The position numbers were made by a program, and so were the translations under genes. Below, piece after piece: positions 1 to 12,359 of a DNA stretch of 64,000 nt. Location of the stretch: the NCBI GenBank assembly GCA_030737835.1, contig JAUJYN010000043.1, positions 186,001 through 250,000 on the forward strand, read 5' to 3'. The notes beneath the pieces were generated by a model. It ran no database searches and was not told the DNA's origin. It worked only from the letters and a program-made list of their open reading frames with translations. Position 1 is the first letter of the stretch. Each line of letters opens with the position of its first letter. Source of the DNA: Acorus gramineus. Lineage: Eukaryota; Streptophyta; Magnoliopsida; Acorales; Acoraceae.

Positions 1-328
1 AGATCAGGTACCCCCTTGTTGTGAATTGATGATCTATTTGACCAGCTCTGGGAGCGAGTGTCTTTTGTTAGATCGATCTTCGCACAAGGGTACCACAAGT
101 TGGAGATCCGGGAGTTGGACATCCTGTAGATTGCCTTTCGTGACCGTTCAGGCACTACGAGTTTTAAGTACTACTGTCGTGGAGCTCAAAAGTTTTATTG
201 GGCTTCCGTGGACTACTTTGGGGTAGTCTTCATTGAGATTGCTAGTGGTGCGATGAAAAGGCAATATGGGTGACCTTGTTTCCCCAGGTTGGCATGCCCT
301 CAGGCAAAGTTCAAGAATCATCATCGCG
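1..328 (+). pseudogene. Decayed chromovirus reverse transcriptase fragment
   Basis: Remnant of the RT domain of a Ty3/gypsy pol. Around bases 25-200 it aligns by eye with the RT of the better-preserved element at 47640-47900, including the 'DDLFDQL' segment and the Leu-Glu-Ile-Arg stretch after it. Several frame changes and stops make it non-functional. Near base 329 it stops abruptly and joins minus-strand gag sequence, so this is a rearrangement breakpoint. Very similar decayed pol occurs at 13475-13900 (minus) and 25860-26230 (plus), so it belongs to the same old subfamily. The pol end at 6050-6268 is probably the continuation of this element beyond the inserted minus-strand complex. Confidence 0.75.
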
Positions 329-370
329 TCTGGCCATGGAACTCGGGAGGGTGGCTCTGATACCAACTTT
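329..370 (-). other. Truncated gag piece fused to a primer binding site
   Basis: On the minus strand the primer binding site TGGTATCAGAGCC (353-365) follows the LTR end at 371, as in an intact element. Only about 22 bases of gag remain, encoding PPEFHGQ, a motif from the middle of gag (compare 16010-16035). Everything between the PBS and mid-gag is deleted. The LTR at 371-3018 is therefore followed by the start of another internal region, although it also acts as the 3' LTR of the element to its right. Confidence 0.8.
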
Positions 371-3018
371 TGTCACGCCCCAGGGCTGCCGTCCCCGAGA
401 TGTGGCAAGTATATATAATATCAGCAGTCTATACAGGAGATCAATAATATACTCTAAACAACATAAAAAATGACAATACAGACTAAAAAGGCAGCTGATA
501 TAATATATACAAATAGCGGAAGCTCAAACGACTGAGTCTATAATTCAAGACATATTACAGACCCGATACATAATCAACTGTCCTGTGAGAGCCAATATAT
601 ATACAATGACATCCAAATACACAAACGTGTGCCCAAGCACAGAATGCAATACATACAATACAAGTATGTGCCCAAGCACGAAATACAATACATACAATCA
701 AGAAGGGGATGCTGATGGCCTCTCACTCGCAGAACGTGACGCTGCTCCACTACTGCTGATGTGCCTCGGGGAGCTCCTCCTTCAGATCCGACTCAGATAT
801 AACTGAAGAAAAATATAAATGGGAGGGGTGAGCCACACGCTCAGTGAATAGCACAACCCATGCATCACAATTCATATTAACCTTATATAATTTATAGCCC
901 CTAACACGGGAGCAACCACACATTCTAATGGGTCGTTTCATCGCCAACCCACCTCCCCCTCACCCTCACCCTTTCCGGGGGGTGACATGGGCCTCTTGGG
1001 GCATACTAGACCGCTCTCCACCCCTGGTCCACCCGGTAGCCTCTCCCACCCTCGTAGCCTCCACCTGGTATACTCCCACGATCAGCACAGTCCGACGCAT
1101 CGGAGGTACCTATAGATGGGAGCCCTCTGTCAGGCCAACTAACGGTGGGGAGTTCCTACATCAGATCCAACCAATAAGGAGAAGACAGCCTACTCACGCG
1201 GATATGATCCTCTTGGATCCGTCGACAACGATCTGTAACTCTACTAATGTCATGAATTCTCAAGAATTCCTCCAGGACGCATAACTAAGATGCGGGGAGA
1301 CATATATTATAACAACAAGGTTATAATATTCTCTAAGGCATGCTTGTAACTATATGCTCACATTTGATTTAATTAAATTAAACTAGATGGGAACATGCAT
1401 AGTTCGGGGCTTGGTGTCTAAGCATGCATAGGCCGCTATACATGATATAAGGGTGCATATCCCTAGCATACAAAGTCTAAGGTGGCATGGATATATCATA
1501 TTAATCATGCATGCATAGCTTTACATTTATTACATGTTAATATGCAACTATGGTGCCCCAGGGGAGGGCAATGCACGCCTACGTGCATCGAACGCCTCCC
1601 TACTGGGTTGGATTGTCCCACTCACCGAAGCCCGGGTCGTTGCGTGATTGTCCGTCAAGATCTGCAAGACATAGGCAGTCAAAACGGTGAGTAAACCACA
1701 CAATTACATAAGAAATTTACTAGAAATACCCAATACTCGGACAAGCATGCATACGGGCCCTCACACACGCGAGCACGCGCGTACGCAAGCGTGTCTGAGT
1801 GCCCCGACACCCTCCTGAACCCACGGGCAACCATACGCACGCACAAAGGCGCACGCACTCACGCGCCCCTGCGCCCCGGGCGCACTGCCGCACCCCAGTC
1901 CGCCTGCCCAGACGTGCTGCTGCGCCCCTGCCCGCGTGCCCAGACACGCTGCCGCGCGCGTCCAGCCCTGCGCGTCCCGCCTTGCGCGTACCCGCGCGTA
2001 CTCCGCCCCTGCGCAGCACTCCGCGCGCACTGCACCCCCGCGCAGCACTCCAGGCGCGCGCACCCGCCAGCGTGCCCGTCTGCGGGCGCCAGCGCCTGCC
2101 TGCGCGCGCAAACTCGCGCGCACGCGCGCCCGATCCCTTCCCACCTTCTTCTCAGCCCACCCTCACCCCCCTAACACCCATGCAAGCATGCATACCCAAA
2201 TACACACCCTTTACAAGCATCTAACCTAGCTAGGGGAGGAGAATGACTTACCCAAAGAGAGGAAAGGAAAGGGAGGGAACTCGGGTGCTCTTCGCGCACC
2301 AAATCGCCGCCACCGAGACCACCACCACCTCAGCCTCTAACAAGGCTTAAAGAGGGCTGAAAACAGGGGAGAAGGGAGACCATGAGAGGAGGTCAACAAA
2401 GGGGAAATCAAAAACAAAACCATGGAAAGGTAGATCAAGCCCTTACCAATCTTTTCTCCTTCTAGGGTTTTCTTGTTCAACCTCTTCTACTAGCTCCAAT
2501 GGTGGAATAAAGAGAAGAGGAAATGTGGATTTGTGAGAGAGAGAGAGAGATGAAGAGGAGAGGAAGAAGAAGAAGTTGGCGCCCACTTTAGGGCACCCAC
2601 ACTCACACACACACACTCACACACACACACACACATTTGGTGGTTTGACTTTGGGTCAACCTAACCACACAAACAAACAAAATGCTTTGACCAAGTCAAT
2701 GGTCAAACTTGACTTGGTCAAAGTCATCTTTGACTTGGTCAAGTCTCCCCATGACTTTCCGCTTGGTCAAAACCCGGATACGATTCGGAACTGCCAAATT
2801 CTGAAACGTTACCGGAATTCGATGAAATTTTTGTGAGTGGCTTGAAATGGCACCAGGACACATAATGTGCAGTTAGATTTTCAATCGGAGTTCTCAAGCT
2901 TAGGATGATAGCCAAAAGTCCAAAATTTTAGCGGTTCCGATCGAAAAAAAAAAAGTTGAAAAACTGCCAGAAATGTCCCAAAGGTGCCCGGAAGGCTAAA
3001 AGTGACACATATATAACA
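371..3018 (-). repeat. Chromovirus LTR, minus orientation
   Basis: The LTR starts TGTCACGCCCC and ends at TATAACA, the reverse of the family signature TGTTATAT...GGGCGTGACA. A polypurine tract in reverse (3019-3032) and pol follow on the right, so it is the 3' LTR of the 3067-5172 element. A PBS on the left makes it also look like a 5' LTR. It holds a GC-rich tract (about 1790-2130), a 36-nt AG/GT-bounded mini-exon (1626-1661) and the acidic terminal exon ending in TAG (750-802). The site used by the MITE-like module in other copies is empty here (TATAATATT at 1322-1330). Confidence 0.88.
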
Positions 3019-3032
3019 TTCTTCCCCCCTTA
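3019..3032 (-). other. Polypurine tract
   Basis: The reverse complement of a purine run (TAAGGGGGGAAGAA) lies immediately next to the LTR end at 3018. Ty3/gypsy elements prime plus-strand DNA synthesis from this position. The same tract occurs at about 6269-6282, 26780-26793 and 50248-50260. Confidence 0.8.
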
Positions 3033-3066
3033 GGAAATTTTGTCCTCAAAATAAATACAAAAACAT

Positions 3067-5172
3067 CTAGGAAGGGAAAAGATGCGGATATGCGCCACGC
3101 ATGGCGTCCTCGCGCTCCCAAGTGGCCTCGGCACAAGAACGGTGCTGCCATCGCACCTTAACCAGCTGGACGGTCTTGGTGCGGAGCCTCTTCTCGCGTC
3201 GGTCCAGGATCTCGATCGGCTGCTCCACGAATGACAAGTCTGGCTCGAAGACGAGCGGCTCGAACGGAATGACGTGAGCAGGATCGTGGACGTAACGCCT
3301 CAGCTGCGAGACATGGAAGACGTCATGGGCCTGAGCCAACTGTGGGGGCAGAGCTATGCGATAGGCCACCTCTCCAACCCGCTCGAGGATGAGGAACGGC
3401 CCAATGAAACGCGGACTCAGCTTGCCCCGCACACCGAAACGGAAGATGCCCTTCATCGGGGACACCTTCAGAAAAACATGGTCACCAACCTCGAAGGCGA
3501 GCTCACGGCGACGACGATCGGCGTAGCTCTTCTGACGGCTCTGAGCGACTCGGATACGCTCGCGAATCATCTTGACCATCTCTGAGGTCTGGTGGATGAT
3601 CTCTGGTCCCTCCAACTGGTGCTCTCCGACCTCGTCCCAACACAAGGGGGACCTGCAGCTGCGGCCATAGAGCGCTTCGTATGGTGCCATCCGGATACTT
3701 GAGTGGTAGCTGTTGTTGTAGGCAAACTCCACCAATGGAAGATGCCTCTCCCAACGTCCCCCAAAATTGAGAACGCAAGCTCGCAGCATGTCCTCCAGGG
3801 TTTGAATCGTCCTCTCCGATTGGCCGTCCATCTGTGGATGAAACGCTATACTGAAGTGGAGGTTCGTACCAAGGGCGTGCTGGAGGCTACGCCAGAACCT
3901 CGAAGTAAATCTCGCGTCTCTATTAGAAATGATGCTGACGGGAGTGCCATGGAGACGAACAATCTCGGAGACAAACAACTGCGCCAGGGTGTCCAGAGAA
4001 TCGGTGAGTTGAATGGGGAGGAAATGAGCATCGCAACCCGAACGTGACCTCGGCAAGCCCGAAACGAAGTCCATGGTGATCTGCTCCCACTTCCACTGAG
4101 GAATCTCAATGGACTGCAGCTTCCCCACAGGACACTGATGCTCCAACTTCACCTGCTGGCATACCAAGCAACGGGCAACAACACGGCCAATATCCGCCTT
4201 CATCCCGCGCCACTAGTAGCCACGACGAAGGCCCCTGTACATCTTTGTGCCACCAGGATGCACTGTGTACCTCGAACGATGGGCCTCGTCCAAGATCTTC
4301 TGATTCAGCTCTGCGTCGTCAGGAACGCATACTCGACCTCTGAACCGCAAGATCCCGTCCTCGCCAATCTGGTAGTCCGGACACTCACCCCGGGCGACGC
4401 CTTCAAAGAGGACTAGAAAGTGAGGATCCTGCCCCTGAGCCGTGCGGATCTCGTCGAGAAGAACGGGCTGCACCACAAGCTTGGCCAAAAAGCCACCCGC
4501 AAGCGTCTCTCGAACGCTGATCCAGCAAGCGGCCTCTTCCAGAAGCCTCTAACGACGTACAGTCAAGTGGGCTGCCATGCCCAAGGGCTGCCTGCTGAGA
4601 GCATCGGCCACGACATTCGCCTTACCCGGATGGTAAGCGATGTCACAATCATAGTCCTTCAGGAACTCGACCCAACGTCTCTGACGCATGTTGAGCTCCG
4701 GCTGGGACTGCAAATAAGTCAAGCTCTTGTGATCAGTGAAGAGCTTGAACTCCTCGCCATAGAGGTAGTGCCTCCACATCTTCAACGCAAAGATGATCGC
4801 TGCTAACTCTAAGTCGTGGGTGGGGTAATTCTGCTCATGGGGCTTCAACTGACGCGACGCGTAAGCCACAACCTTACCGTACTGCATCAGGACGCAACCC
4901 ACACCCAACCGTGATGCATCGGAGTAGACTGCGAATCCACCACTCCTAGACGGAATGGTAAGAACTGGCGCTGAGGTGAGCCTTCGCTTCAACTCCAGGA
5001 AGCTCTCCTCGCAAGCTGGGGACCACTCGAACCGGACATCCTTCCGAGTGAGGCGGGTCAGAGGAACAACTATCTTCGAGAAACCCTCGACAAACCTCCG
5101 ATAATAACCCGCTAAACCCAGGAAGCTCCGAATCTCTGTGGGGTTCGACGGTCGACGCCAATTCGACACGGC
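3067..5172 (-). pseudogene. pol: Chromovirus pol: RT end, RNase H, integrase, chromodomain-like C-terminus
   Basis: The reading frame is nearly continuous from RNase H (5172-4600; YSDAS motif near 4920) through the integrase zinc finger (about 4490-4100, CLVCQQ) and catalytic core (about 4080-3700, [13 protein letters not shown]) to the C-terminal region ending in [20 protein letters not shown]. The tail matches the chromodomain-bearing integrase end of Tekay/Del chromoviruses. Two in-frame stops interrupt it, near 4212 and 4548. Both are Trp codons (TGG) changed to TAG compared with the copy at 47746-49647. The linker containing the second catalytic Asp is also altered (SNRDAR for SDRDAR). 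The 5' part (gag, protease, most of RT) is missing; at about 5172 the sequence jumps into LTR sequence. Confidence 0.85.
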
Positions 5173-6049
5173 CCTTCCCACCCCCTCCTCAACCCACCCT
5201 CACCCCCCTAACACCCATGCAAGCATGCATACCCAAATACACACCCTAAACAAGCATCTAACCTAGCTAGGGGAGGAGAATGACTTACCCAAAGAGAGGA
5301 AAGGAAAGGGAGGGAACTCGGGTGCTCTTCGCGCACCAAATCGCCGCCACCGAGACCACCACCACCTCAGCCTCTAACAAGGCTTAAAGAGGGCTGAAAC
5401 AGGGGAGAAGGGAGACCATGAGAGGAGGTCAACAAAGTGGAAATAAAAAAAAAAACCATGGAAAGGTAGATCAAGCCCTTACCAATCTTTTCTCCTTCTA
5501 GGGTTTTCTTGTTCAACCTCTTCTACTAGTTCTAATGGTGGAATAAAGAGAAGAGGAAATGGTGGATTTGTGTGTGAGAGAGAGAGATGAAGAGGAGAGG
5601 AAGAAGAAGAAGTGGGCGCCCACTTTAGGGCACCCACACTCACACACACACACTCACACACACACACTTTTGGTGGTTTGACTCTGGGTCAACCTAACCA
5701 CACAAACAAACAAGATGTTTTGACCAAGTCAATGGTCAAACTTGACTTGGTCAAAGTCATCTTTGACTTGGTCAAGTCTCCCCATGACTTTCGCTTGGTC
5801 AAAACCCGTATACGATTCAGAACTGTGAAATTCTGAAATGTTACCGGAATTCGATGAAATTTTTGTGAGTGGCTTGAAATGGCACCAGGACACATAATGT
5901 GCGGTTATATTTTCAATCGGAGTTCTCAAGCTCATGATGATAGCCAAAAGTCCAAAATTTTAGCGGTTTCAATCGAAAAAAAAAAGTTGAAAAACTGTCA
6001 GAAATGTCCCAAAGGTGTCCGGAAGGCTAAAAGTGACACATATATAACA
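5173..6049 (-). repeat. Truncated 5' LTR of the minus element
   Basis: Matches bases 2137-3018 of the left LTR almost line by line, including the (AC)n run, the tandem TTGACTTGGTCAA-type motifs and the TATATAACA end at 6049. The part from the GC-rich tract onward, plus PBS, gag, PR and most of RT, was lost in one deletion joining LTR to RNase H near 5172/5173. Bases 6050-6054 (GTCTC) are the candidate target duplication on this side; no matching partner survives on the left. Confidence 0.8.
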
Positions 6050-6268
6050 GTCTCATCCCTGAGCTGGATTTGTCGTTCGTGGAGCAGTGGATCGAGGTCA
6101 AGGACCAGCATGAGAAGAGGCTCCATGCTAAGACCGTTCCTTTGATTACAGTGTGTCGGTAGTGCCAGTCTGGTGCATGGACCACTTGGGAGCAAAAGGT
6201 CTATGCGTGATACTTGCTATATTCGGTCTTCCCTTTAGGTTTCCTTAAATTTCGAGGACTAAATTTCC
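6050..6268 (+). pseudogene. Decayed chromovirus integrase C-terminus
   Basis: Encodes a degenerate version of the FVEQWIEV...HEKRLHAKTVPL segment typical of the integrase/chromodomain end, then a frayed tail up to the polypurine tract at 6269-6282. It is the 3' end of the older plus-strand element whose RT remnant is at 1-328. The same end, in reverse, lies at 12360-12721. Confidence 0.75.
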
Positions 6269-6282
6269 TAAGGGGGGGAGAA

Positions 6283-9200
6283 TGTTATGCCTGTGTCATT
6301 TGGAGCCATTTCGGTTAAGCCTTGGTCACATCATTCAGAACCTTTTCTTTTTTCGATCGGAGTTGGTAAAATTTTAGCTTTTAGCCACTTGCGGGAGTTA
6401 GACAACTCTGATTGGAAATCTAACTGCATATTATGGGTCCTGGTACCGTTTAGTACTACCCATAAAAATTTCATCGAATTCCGGTAACGTTTTGAAAAAT
6501 ATGCAGTTTCGAATCACATCCGGGTTTGGCCGTTACTGGGTTTCGGTGGGCGAGATATTTTCGAGTGTGTGGTGCTTCTCCGCACGCTTCCCAATAAAGC
6601 AAAAATAAGTGGTTGAGTGAGGGTGAGCCTAACCCTAACCTCACCACCCCCTTATGGTCACCCCAAAACACTATTTGGGCATGGAAATGACCATTTTGCC
6701 CTCTCTCTCTCTCCCCCTCTCTCCCAACTCGTGGATCTCATCTTCTCTCCCTCTCTTGGTCTCTTTTTTTTCCTCTCTTTGTGTGTGGAGAAGGAGGAAG
6801 AATCCATTGAAGGTGAAGGTGAAGAAGGAAACAAGAGGTGAGTTTTGTGTATGTGTTGTTGTTGTGGTTTCTCCTCTCTCAAGCCCCCTCTCATGTCTTC
6901 CCCCCCCCCCTGATTTGCAGCCAAAGGAGGCTGAGGAGGGCTGTGGAGGTGGTGGTAGTGGTGGTGGTGGTTGAGGTGGTCGCGGGTGCATCGAGGGCCC
7001 CCGAATCTCCCCCTTTCATTCCCCCTCCCTAGGTGAGCTCTTCCCCTTCTTTTCTTGGTTTTCATGGCTTAGGGGGTTGTTGGGAAGTCATGCATGCTAG
7101 GTAGATGGGTTAGGGTGTGTGTGAGGGGTTGGGGAGGGGTTAAAAAGGGGTTAAGGATGGCTGGGCACGTGCAGGGGCCTGTCTGTGCACGTGCACGCGC
7201 AAGCGCGCGCGCAGAGGGGCTCTGGCAGGAGGGGGCGGGCGCGCGGGTGCGCGCGGACACTGGCAGGGAGCGGGTGCGCGCGAGCGTGCGCGCGCGCAGG
7301 GCAGTGCGCCTGGGCGTGTGTCTGGGCGCGCGGCTGGGTGCCAGTGCGCGCGCGCGCGTGCGTGCGCGTGCTGGGGCATGCGTGGGGCTGCCCAGGGGCT
7401 CGGGTAGGTGCTGGGGCACTTGGGCATGCGTGCGTACGCGCGTGCTCGCATGCGTGCGAGCCCGTATGCGTGCATGTCTAAGTCTTTGGTAATTCTAGTG
7501 ATTTCTAAGTGTTAAATTGTGATGTTACTCACCAAATTTGATGCCCTTACCTTGCAGATCTCGTCGGATGGGATGCGCGAGGTCCCGGGTTGCGGTGAGT
7601 GGTTCGATCCAATCCCCCCCCCCTCTCGGGATGCGCTCGACGCGCGTAGTCGCGCGTCGCGCATCGATGGGGCCCCCTAGCTATACTACTTGTGTAGATA
7701 AGTAGTATGGCCATGCTTAAGCTATAATATGTAGATATCTTGCATGCTAGGCTTATATACATGTATTGTATTCATGTATGAATGATTGTATTGCATGAGC
7801 CCCTCTAGTATGGGCATGTATTTTTGGTATTGTGTATGGATGTATAGAATATGGCATGCCTTAGGTAGTATTGTAATACTACTCCCACCATATTAATTGG
7901 AATATCCAGCATGAATAAGTCTGGGTTAATAACGGGCACCTGCCTAATATTCCCTTGCGATAAGACTCGAGGGTGTGGTGTAGTTGTTGCGCCCATGCTA
8001 ATGGGGCAAAGCTATGACCAGCTTCATGAGATGATGATCTCTCTCGCCCTCTCCCTCTGAACGAACCGAGTAAGTAGATACGATTTCCTACTCGACTCAG
8101 GTTCATTTGGAATATTGGCATGCACCTGTTAGTGCGCGAGATCGCGTTTGACCCTTTCTTTTAAGTTGGCGATATCCAACGCATGCTTAAGTTAGGCCTT
8201 GTGTGCTTATATGATTAATGGCCACGTATGCATGTTTAAGTGGGCCATACCATGTATGCATATTGTATGATTTGTTGTTTATGATGTAAATCCATGTTAG
8301 GGGTCACCCTTATGGTCAATTATTAGATGATTGTGCATATGGTTCATGCACATAGCTAGATAAAATTCTCCTGGATATATTTATATGCGCATGTTAAAAA
8401 CTGATAGGCCTATCTGAAATAGGCGTGGGTATGACCCGCTATCGGGTTGTACCTTATTAGTTAGAGCGCTAGCGATGTAATCGCCCCGTGCATCCGAGCG
8501 ATGCACTCGTTTGGAATTCAGGAGAATTCATTATCTTATCGGTTTTGTTAAGCCGGTAGTGGGGCATTAGGCTAGGCCTACCCGTGCTAGGCGTGTATAT
8601 GAACCGCCTGTTGGGTTATGTGCCTTGGGATTATTTCTGCGTGAGAGCGGAGGCAACCCCCTTGTGTCCGAGCGATGCAACCGTGTGGGAGTACAATAGT
8701 GTTCGCTCTCATCGATATGTGATTATCAAGAGTTGTTGCTTTCCATTGGTTCGCTTTGCGAACATGGAATGTTTACTCCCAATGTCATCCGTGTTGAAGA
8801 GGCCCGGGTTGTAGCTGTCCTGATAGAGGGCTCCCATCCATTGGTACCACCAATGCGTTCGGGGGCGTACTGATTGTAGGAGTGTACTAGGTAGAGGCTA
8901 CCCGAGAGAGCTAACGAATGATATTGCGAGCGTGGAATCATTCTCCCCTTCGTTGGATCCGATGTAGGAACTTCCCGGCGTTGGAAAAGCTGTCCTGACA
9001 GAGGGCTCCCATTCATAGGTACCACCGAGGCGTTCGGAAGCGTACTGATCGTGGGAGTATACCAGGTAGTGACTACCCGGGGAAAGGGCTACCGGTGGAC
9101 CAAGGGTGTAGAGCAGTCTAAGTCTCTTCCAAAAGTCCCAAGAGTCTCCCTCTAGGAGTGAGGGTGAGGATGAGGTGAAGACACGTCGCCGCGTGACCCA

Positions 9201-9738
9201 TTCGTTGTTCGTCCGTTCCCAAAGTGTTGGGTCCGGTTGCGTATCGATGTTCAAAGACATCATTGGGCAGTTATCCCGATGTAGATGATCCAGTAGCGTT
9301 GTGTAGACCAGTAATTCCAGGTCTCTTCGACCAACGGTATGGTCTCTCCCCAAAAGTCCCAAGAGTCTTCCTCCGGGAGTGAGGGTGAGGGTGAGGTTGG
9401 TCGCGCCACCGCGTGACCCTGTTATCCATTGGGTTTCTACCCATGTTTTTCCTTGAAAGGAAATTGTGTTAGCATTGAACTGTTGTATGGTGATTGGTTT
9501 CCAGCCACTCACTAAGCTTGTAGCTCACCCCTTGCATACTGTTTCTTTTCAGGGGCAGTGTTAGGCGTGGAGCGGGAGCTTTCCTGTGGCATGGTCTTAT
9601 GGGCGTGGAGCGTTGTTCCGGCAGGTGGCGAGTGCGAGTTTGTCAGCAGTCCTAGAGTCATTTTATGTATTGTAAATCGTGCATGTGGCACAGGTTGTAT
9701 TTTATTTGGTCTAGACTTGGCTCTCACGGGACAATGAT
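6283..9738 (+). repeat. 3' LTR of older plus-strand chromovirus (subfamily 2)
   Basis: Starts TGTTATGCCTGTGTCATTTG right after a polypurine tract. It runs through a CT-rich leader, a GC-rich tract (7170-7470), a 37-nt mini-exon-like segment (7558-7594, TTGCAG before and GTGAGT after) and pieces with GAGGGTGAGG repeats. It is cut about 145 bp short of its end at 9738, where a minus-strand LTR begins. By comparison with the copy ending at 38583, the missing end should resume with TGTGTATTCGAG. I do not find it downstream, so a later rearrangement removed it. Confidence 0.8.
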
Positions 9739-12347
9739 TGTCACGCCCCAGGGCGGCCGTCCCCAATACGTGGCGAATATATATATATCAGCAGTCCATA
9801 CAGGAGATTAATAAAAGACTCTAAACAAAATTGAAAATGACAACACAGTCAATAATGTAGCTGACATAATATATATACATATAGCGGAAGCTTAAACGAC
9901 TGAGTCTGTAATTCAAAGACATATTACAGACCAGAATACATAATCAACTGTCTTGTGAGAGCCAATATAAACAAAGACATCCAAATACAAGTGTTGTGCC
10001 CAAGCACGGATAACAATACATACAAGCAAAGAAGGGGATGTTGATGGCCTCTCACTCGCAGAACCCAAAACGTGAACGCTGCTCCGCTACTGATGTGATG
10101 CCTCGGGGAGCTCCTCCTTCAGATCCGACTCAGTAACAACTGGAGGAAAAGAATATGCGAGGGGTGAGCCACACGCTCAGTGAATGGTGCAATCTATGCA
10201 GCACAACTCATATTAACCTTATAATAATTAAAGTCCCTAAACGGGAGTAACTGCACAAGCTAGTGGGTCGTAACATCGCCGACCCACCCCACCCTCACCC
10301 TCACCCTTTAGGGGTGACATGGGCCTTTTGGGACAGACTAGACTGCTCTCCACCCTTGGTCCACCGGTAGCCTCTCCCTCGCGTAGCCTCTACCTGGTAT
10401 ACTCCCACGATCAGTACCCTCTGAACGCATCGGTGGTACCTACAGATGGGAGCCCTCTGTCAGGACAGCTTTCCCAACGCCGGGGAGTCCCTACCCGGAT
10501 CCAACGAAAGGGAGAAAACAGCCTACTCACACGAATATGATCCTCTTGGATCCGTCGACAACGATTTCTAACACTTCTAATGTCATGAATTCTCAAGAAT
10601 TCATCCAAGGCGCATAACTGAGATGCGGGGAAACATATATTATAATAACAAGGTTATAATATTTTCTAAGGCATGCTTATACCAACATAATCTCATTTTG
10701 ATTTAATTAAATTAAACTAAATGGGAAACATGCATAGATCAAGGCTTTTCAAGCATGGGACATGGTGTCTAGACATGTATGGGCCTCTATACATGATACA
10801 TGGATGTATATCCCTAGCATACAATGTCTAATATGGCATGGTTACATCATAGTAAAACATGCATTAACATAGTGTTTTTCATTGACACAAGTTAATATGC
10901 AATTATGGTGCCCCAGGGGAGGGCAATGCACGCCTACGTGCATCGAACGCCTCCCTACTGGGTTGGATTGACCCACTCACCGCAACCCGGGTCATTGCGT
11001 GACCGTTCGCCAAGATCTGCAAGACATGGGCATTCAATATGGTGAGTAAACTACACAAATATACATGAAATTTACTAGAAATATCAAATACTCGGACAAG
11101 CATGCATACGGACTCGCACGCATGCGAGCACGCACGTACGCACGCGAGTCCGAGTGCCCCGACACCTACCAGGACCGGGCAGCCACAGGCATGGCCCCCT
11201 GCACGCGCACGCACGCATACGCACGCACGCACGGGCCCCAGCACCCTCGGCGCACTGCCGCGCGCCCTCGCGCGCACTACGCGCCCATGCAGAACCCCGC
11301 GCGCACTCCCACACACTCCTCGCGTGCACCCCCGCTCGCGCCAACGCCCTTGCGCACCCGCGCGCCCACTCCTCGCGCACCCGCGCGCACGCCCCCGCGC
11401 GCACCCACTCTTCCCTAACCCCTTTTTAACCCTCCCCAACCCCTCACACACATTCTAACACATCTACCCAACATGCATGACCTCCCCAACCATCCCTAAG
11501 CCATAAAAACCAAGAAAAGAAGGGGAAGGGCTCACCTTGGGAGGGGAAATGAAAGGGGGAGTTTCAGGGGCCCTCGACGCACCCGCGACCACCTCAACCA
11601 CCACCACCACTACCACCACCTCCTCAGCCCTCCTCAGCCCTCCTTTGGCTGCAAATCAGGGGGGGAAAGTTCATGAAAAGGTGCTTGAGAGAGAGGAGAT
11701 CAACAACTACAAAAACACTCACCAAAACTTTTCTCTTCCTCCTTCACCTTCTCCAACTTTTCTCTTTGAGGAATTAATACAAACACTTGGAGGGGGGTTG
11801 AAAGAGAGGAAGAGAGAGCCAAGAATCCCACGTTGGGAGTGGGAGGGAGAGAGAGAGAGAGAGAGATATTTTGGCACATAAATATCTAAAGGAGGGATAG
11901 AAATGACCTATTTATCCTTGACTAGAAATTCTGAGCATGCTTCACTATAACAGCCATAACTTCCTCAATATAGCTCCGAATTGCACAATTCAAAGTCCGT
12001 TGGAAAGCCAAGCAGATTATCTACAACTTTGATGTTTATGCCATGGTCAAATAATTGAAATGTGAGCTAAACATTGAACAGGGCTGCTGCCAGAATTTTT
12101 CATCCCGGGGTATACTTGGAAAAATACCCATAACTTTTACTACATGAATCCAGTTGATCTAATTCCACTTTTGTATGAAAGCTAACTCGAAACTGAGCAT
12201 CTCATAATAAACTCATATTTAAACCTCTTCATCTTGGATTTTAACAAAATCAAATCCAAATACCAAATTGGAAATACATAACTTCGAGGGGAAAAATTAT
12301 GTAGCCAAATTTTCAATCAGAGCGCTCCAAATGACACAGGCATAACA
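9739..12347 (-). repeat. 3' LTR of minus-strand chromovirus, mosaic type
   Basis: Starts TGTCACGCCCCAGGGCGG and ends GGCATAACA at 12347, next to a reversed polypurine tract (12348-12360). On the minus strand its first 24 bases match subfamily 2 (TGTTATGCC...), but its far end carries the acidic terminal exon of the other subfamily (10087-10139). It also has the 36-nt mini-exon (10981-11016), a GC-rich tract (11100-11410) and an empty MITE site near 10660. Candidate TSD on the left is ATGAT (9734-9738). Confidence 0.82.
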
Positions 12348-12359
12348 TTCTTCCCCCCT

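Noticed and set aside
1790..2130. GC-rich islands as bacterial contamination or horizontal transfer
   Set aside because: They recur at the same place in every LTR and show no bacterial coding pattern.
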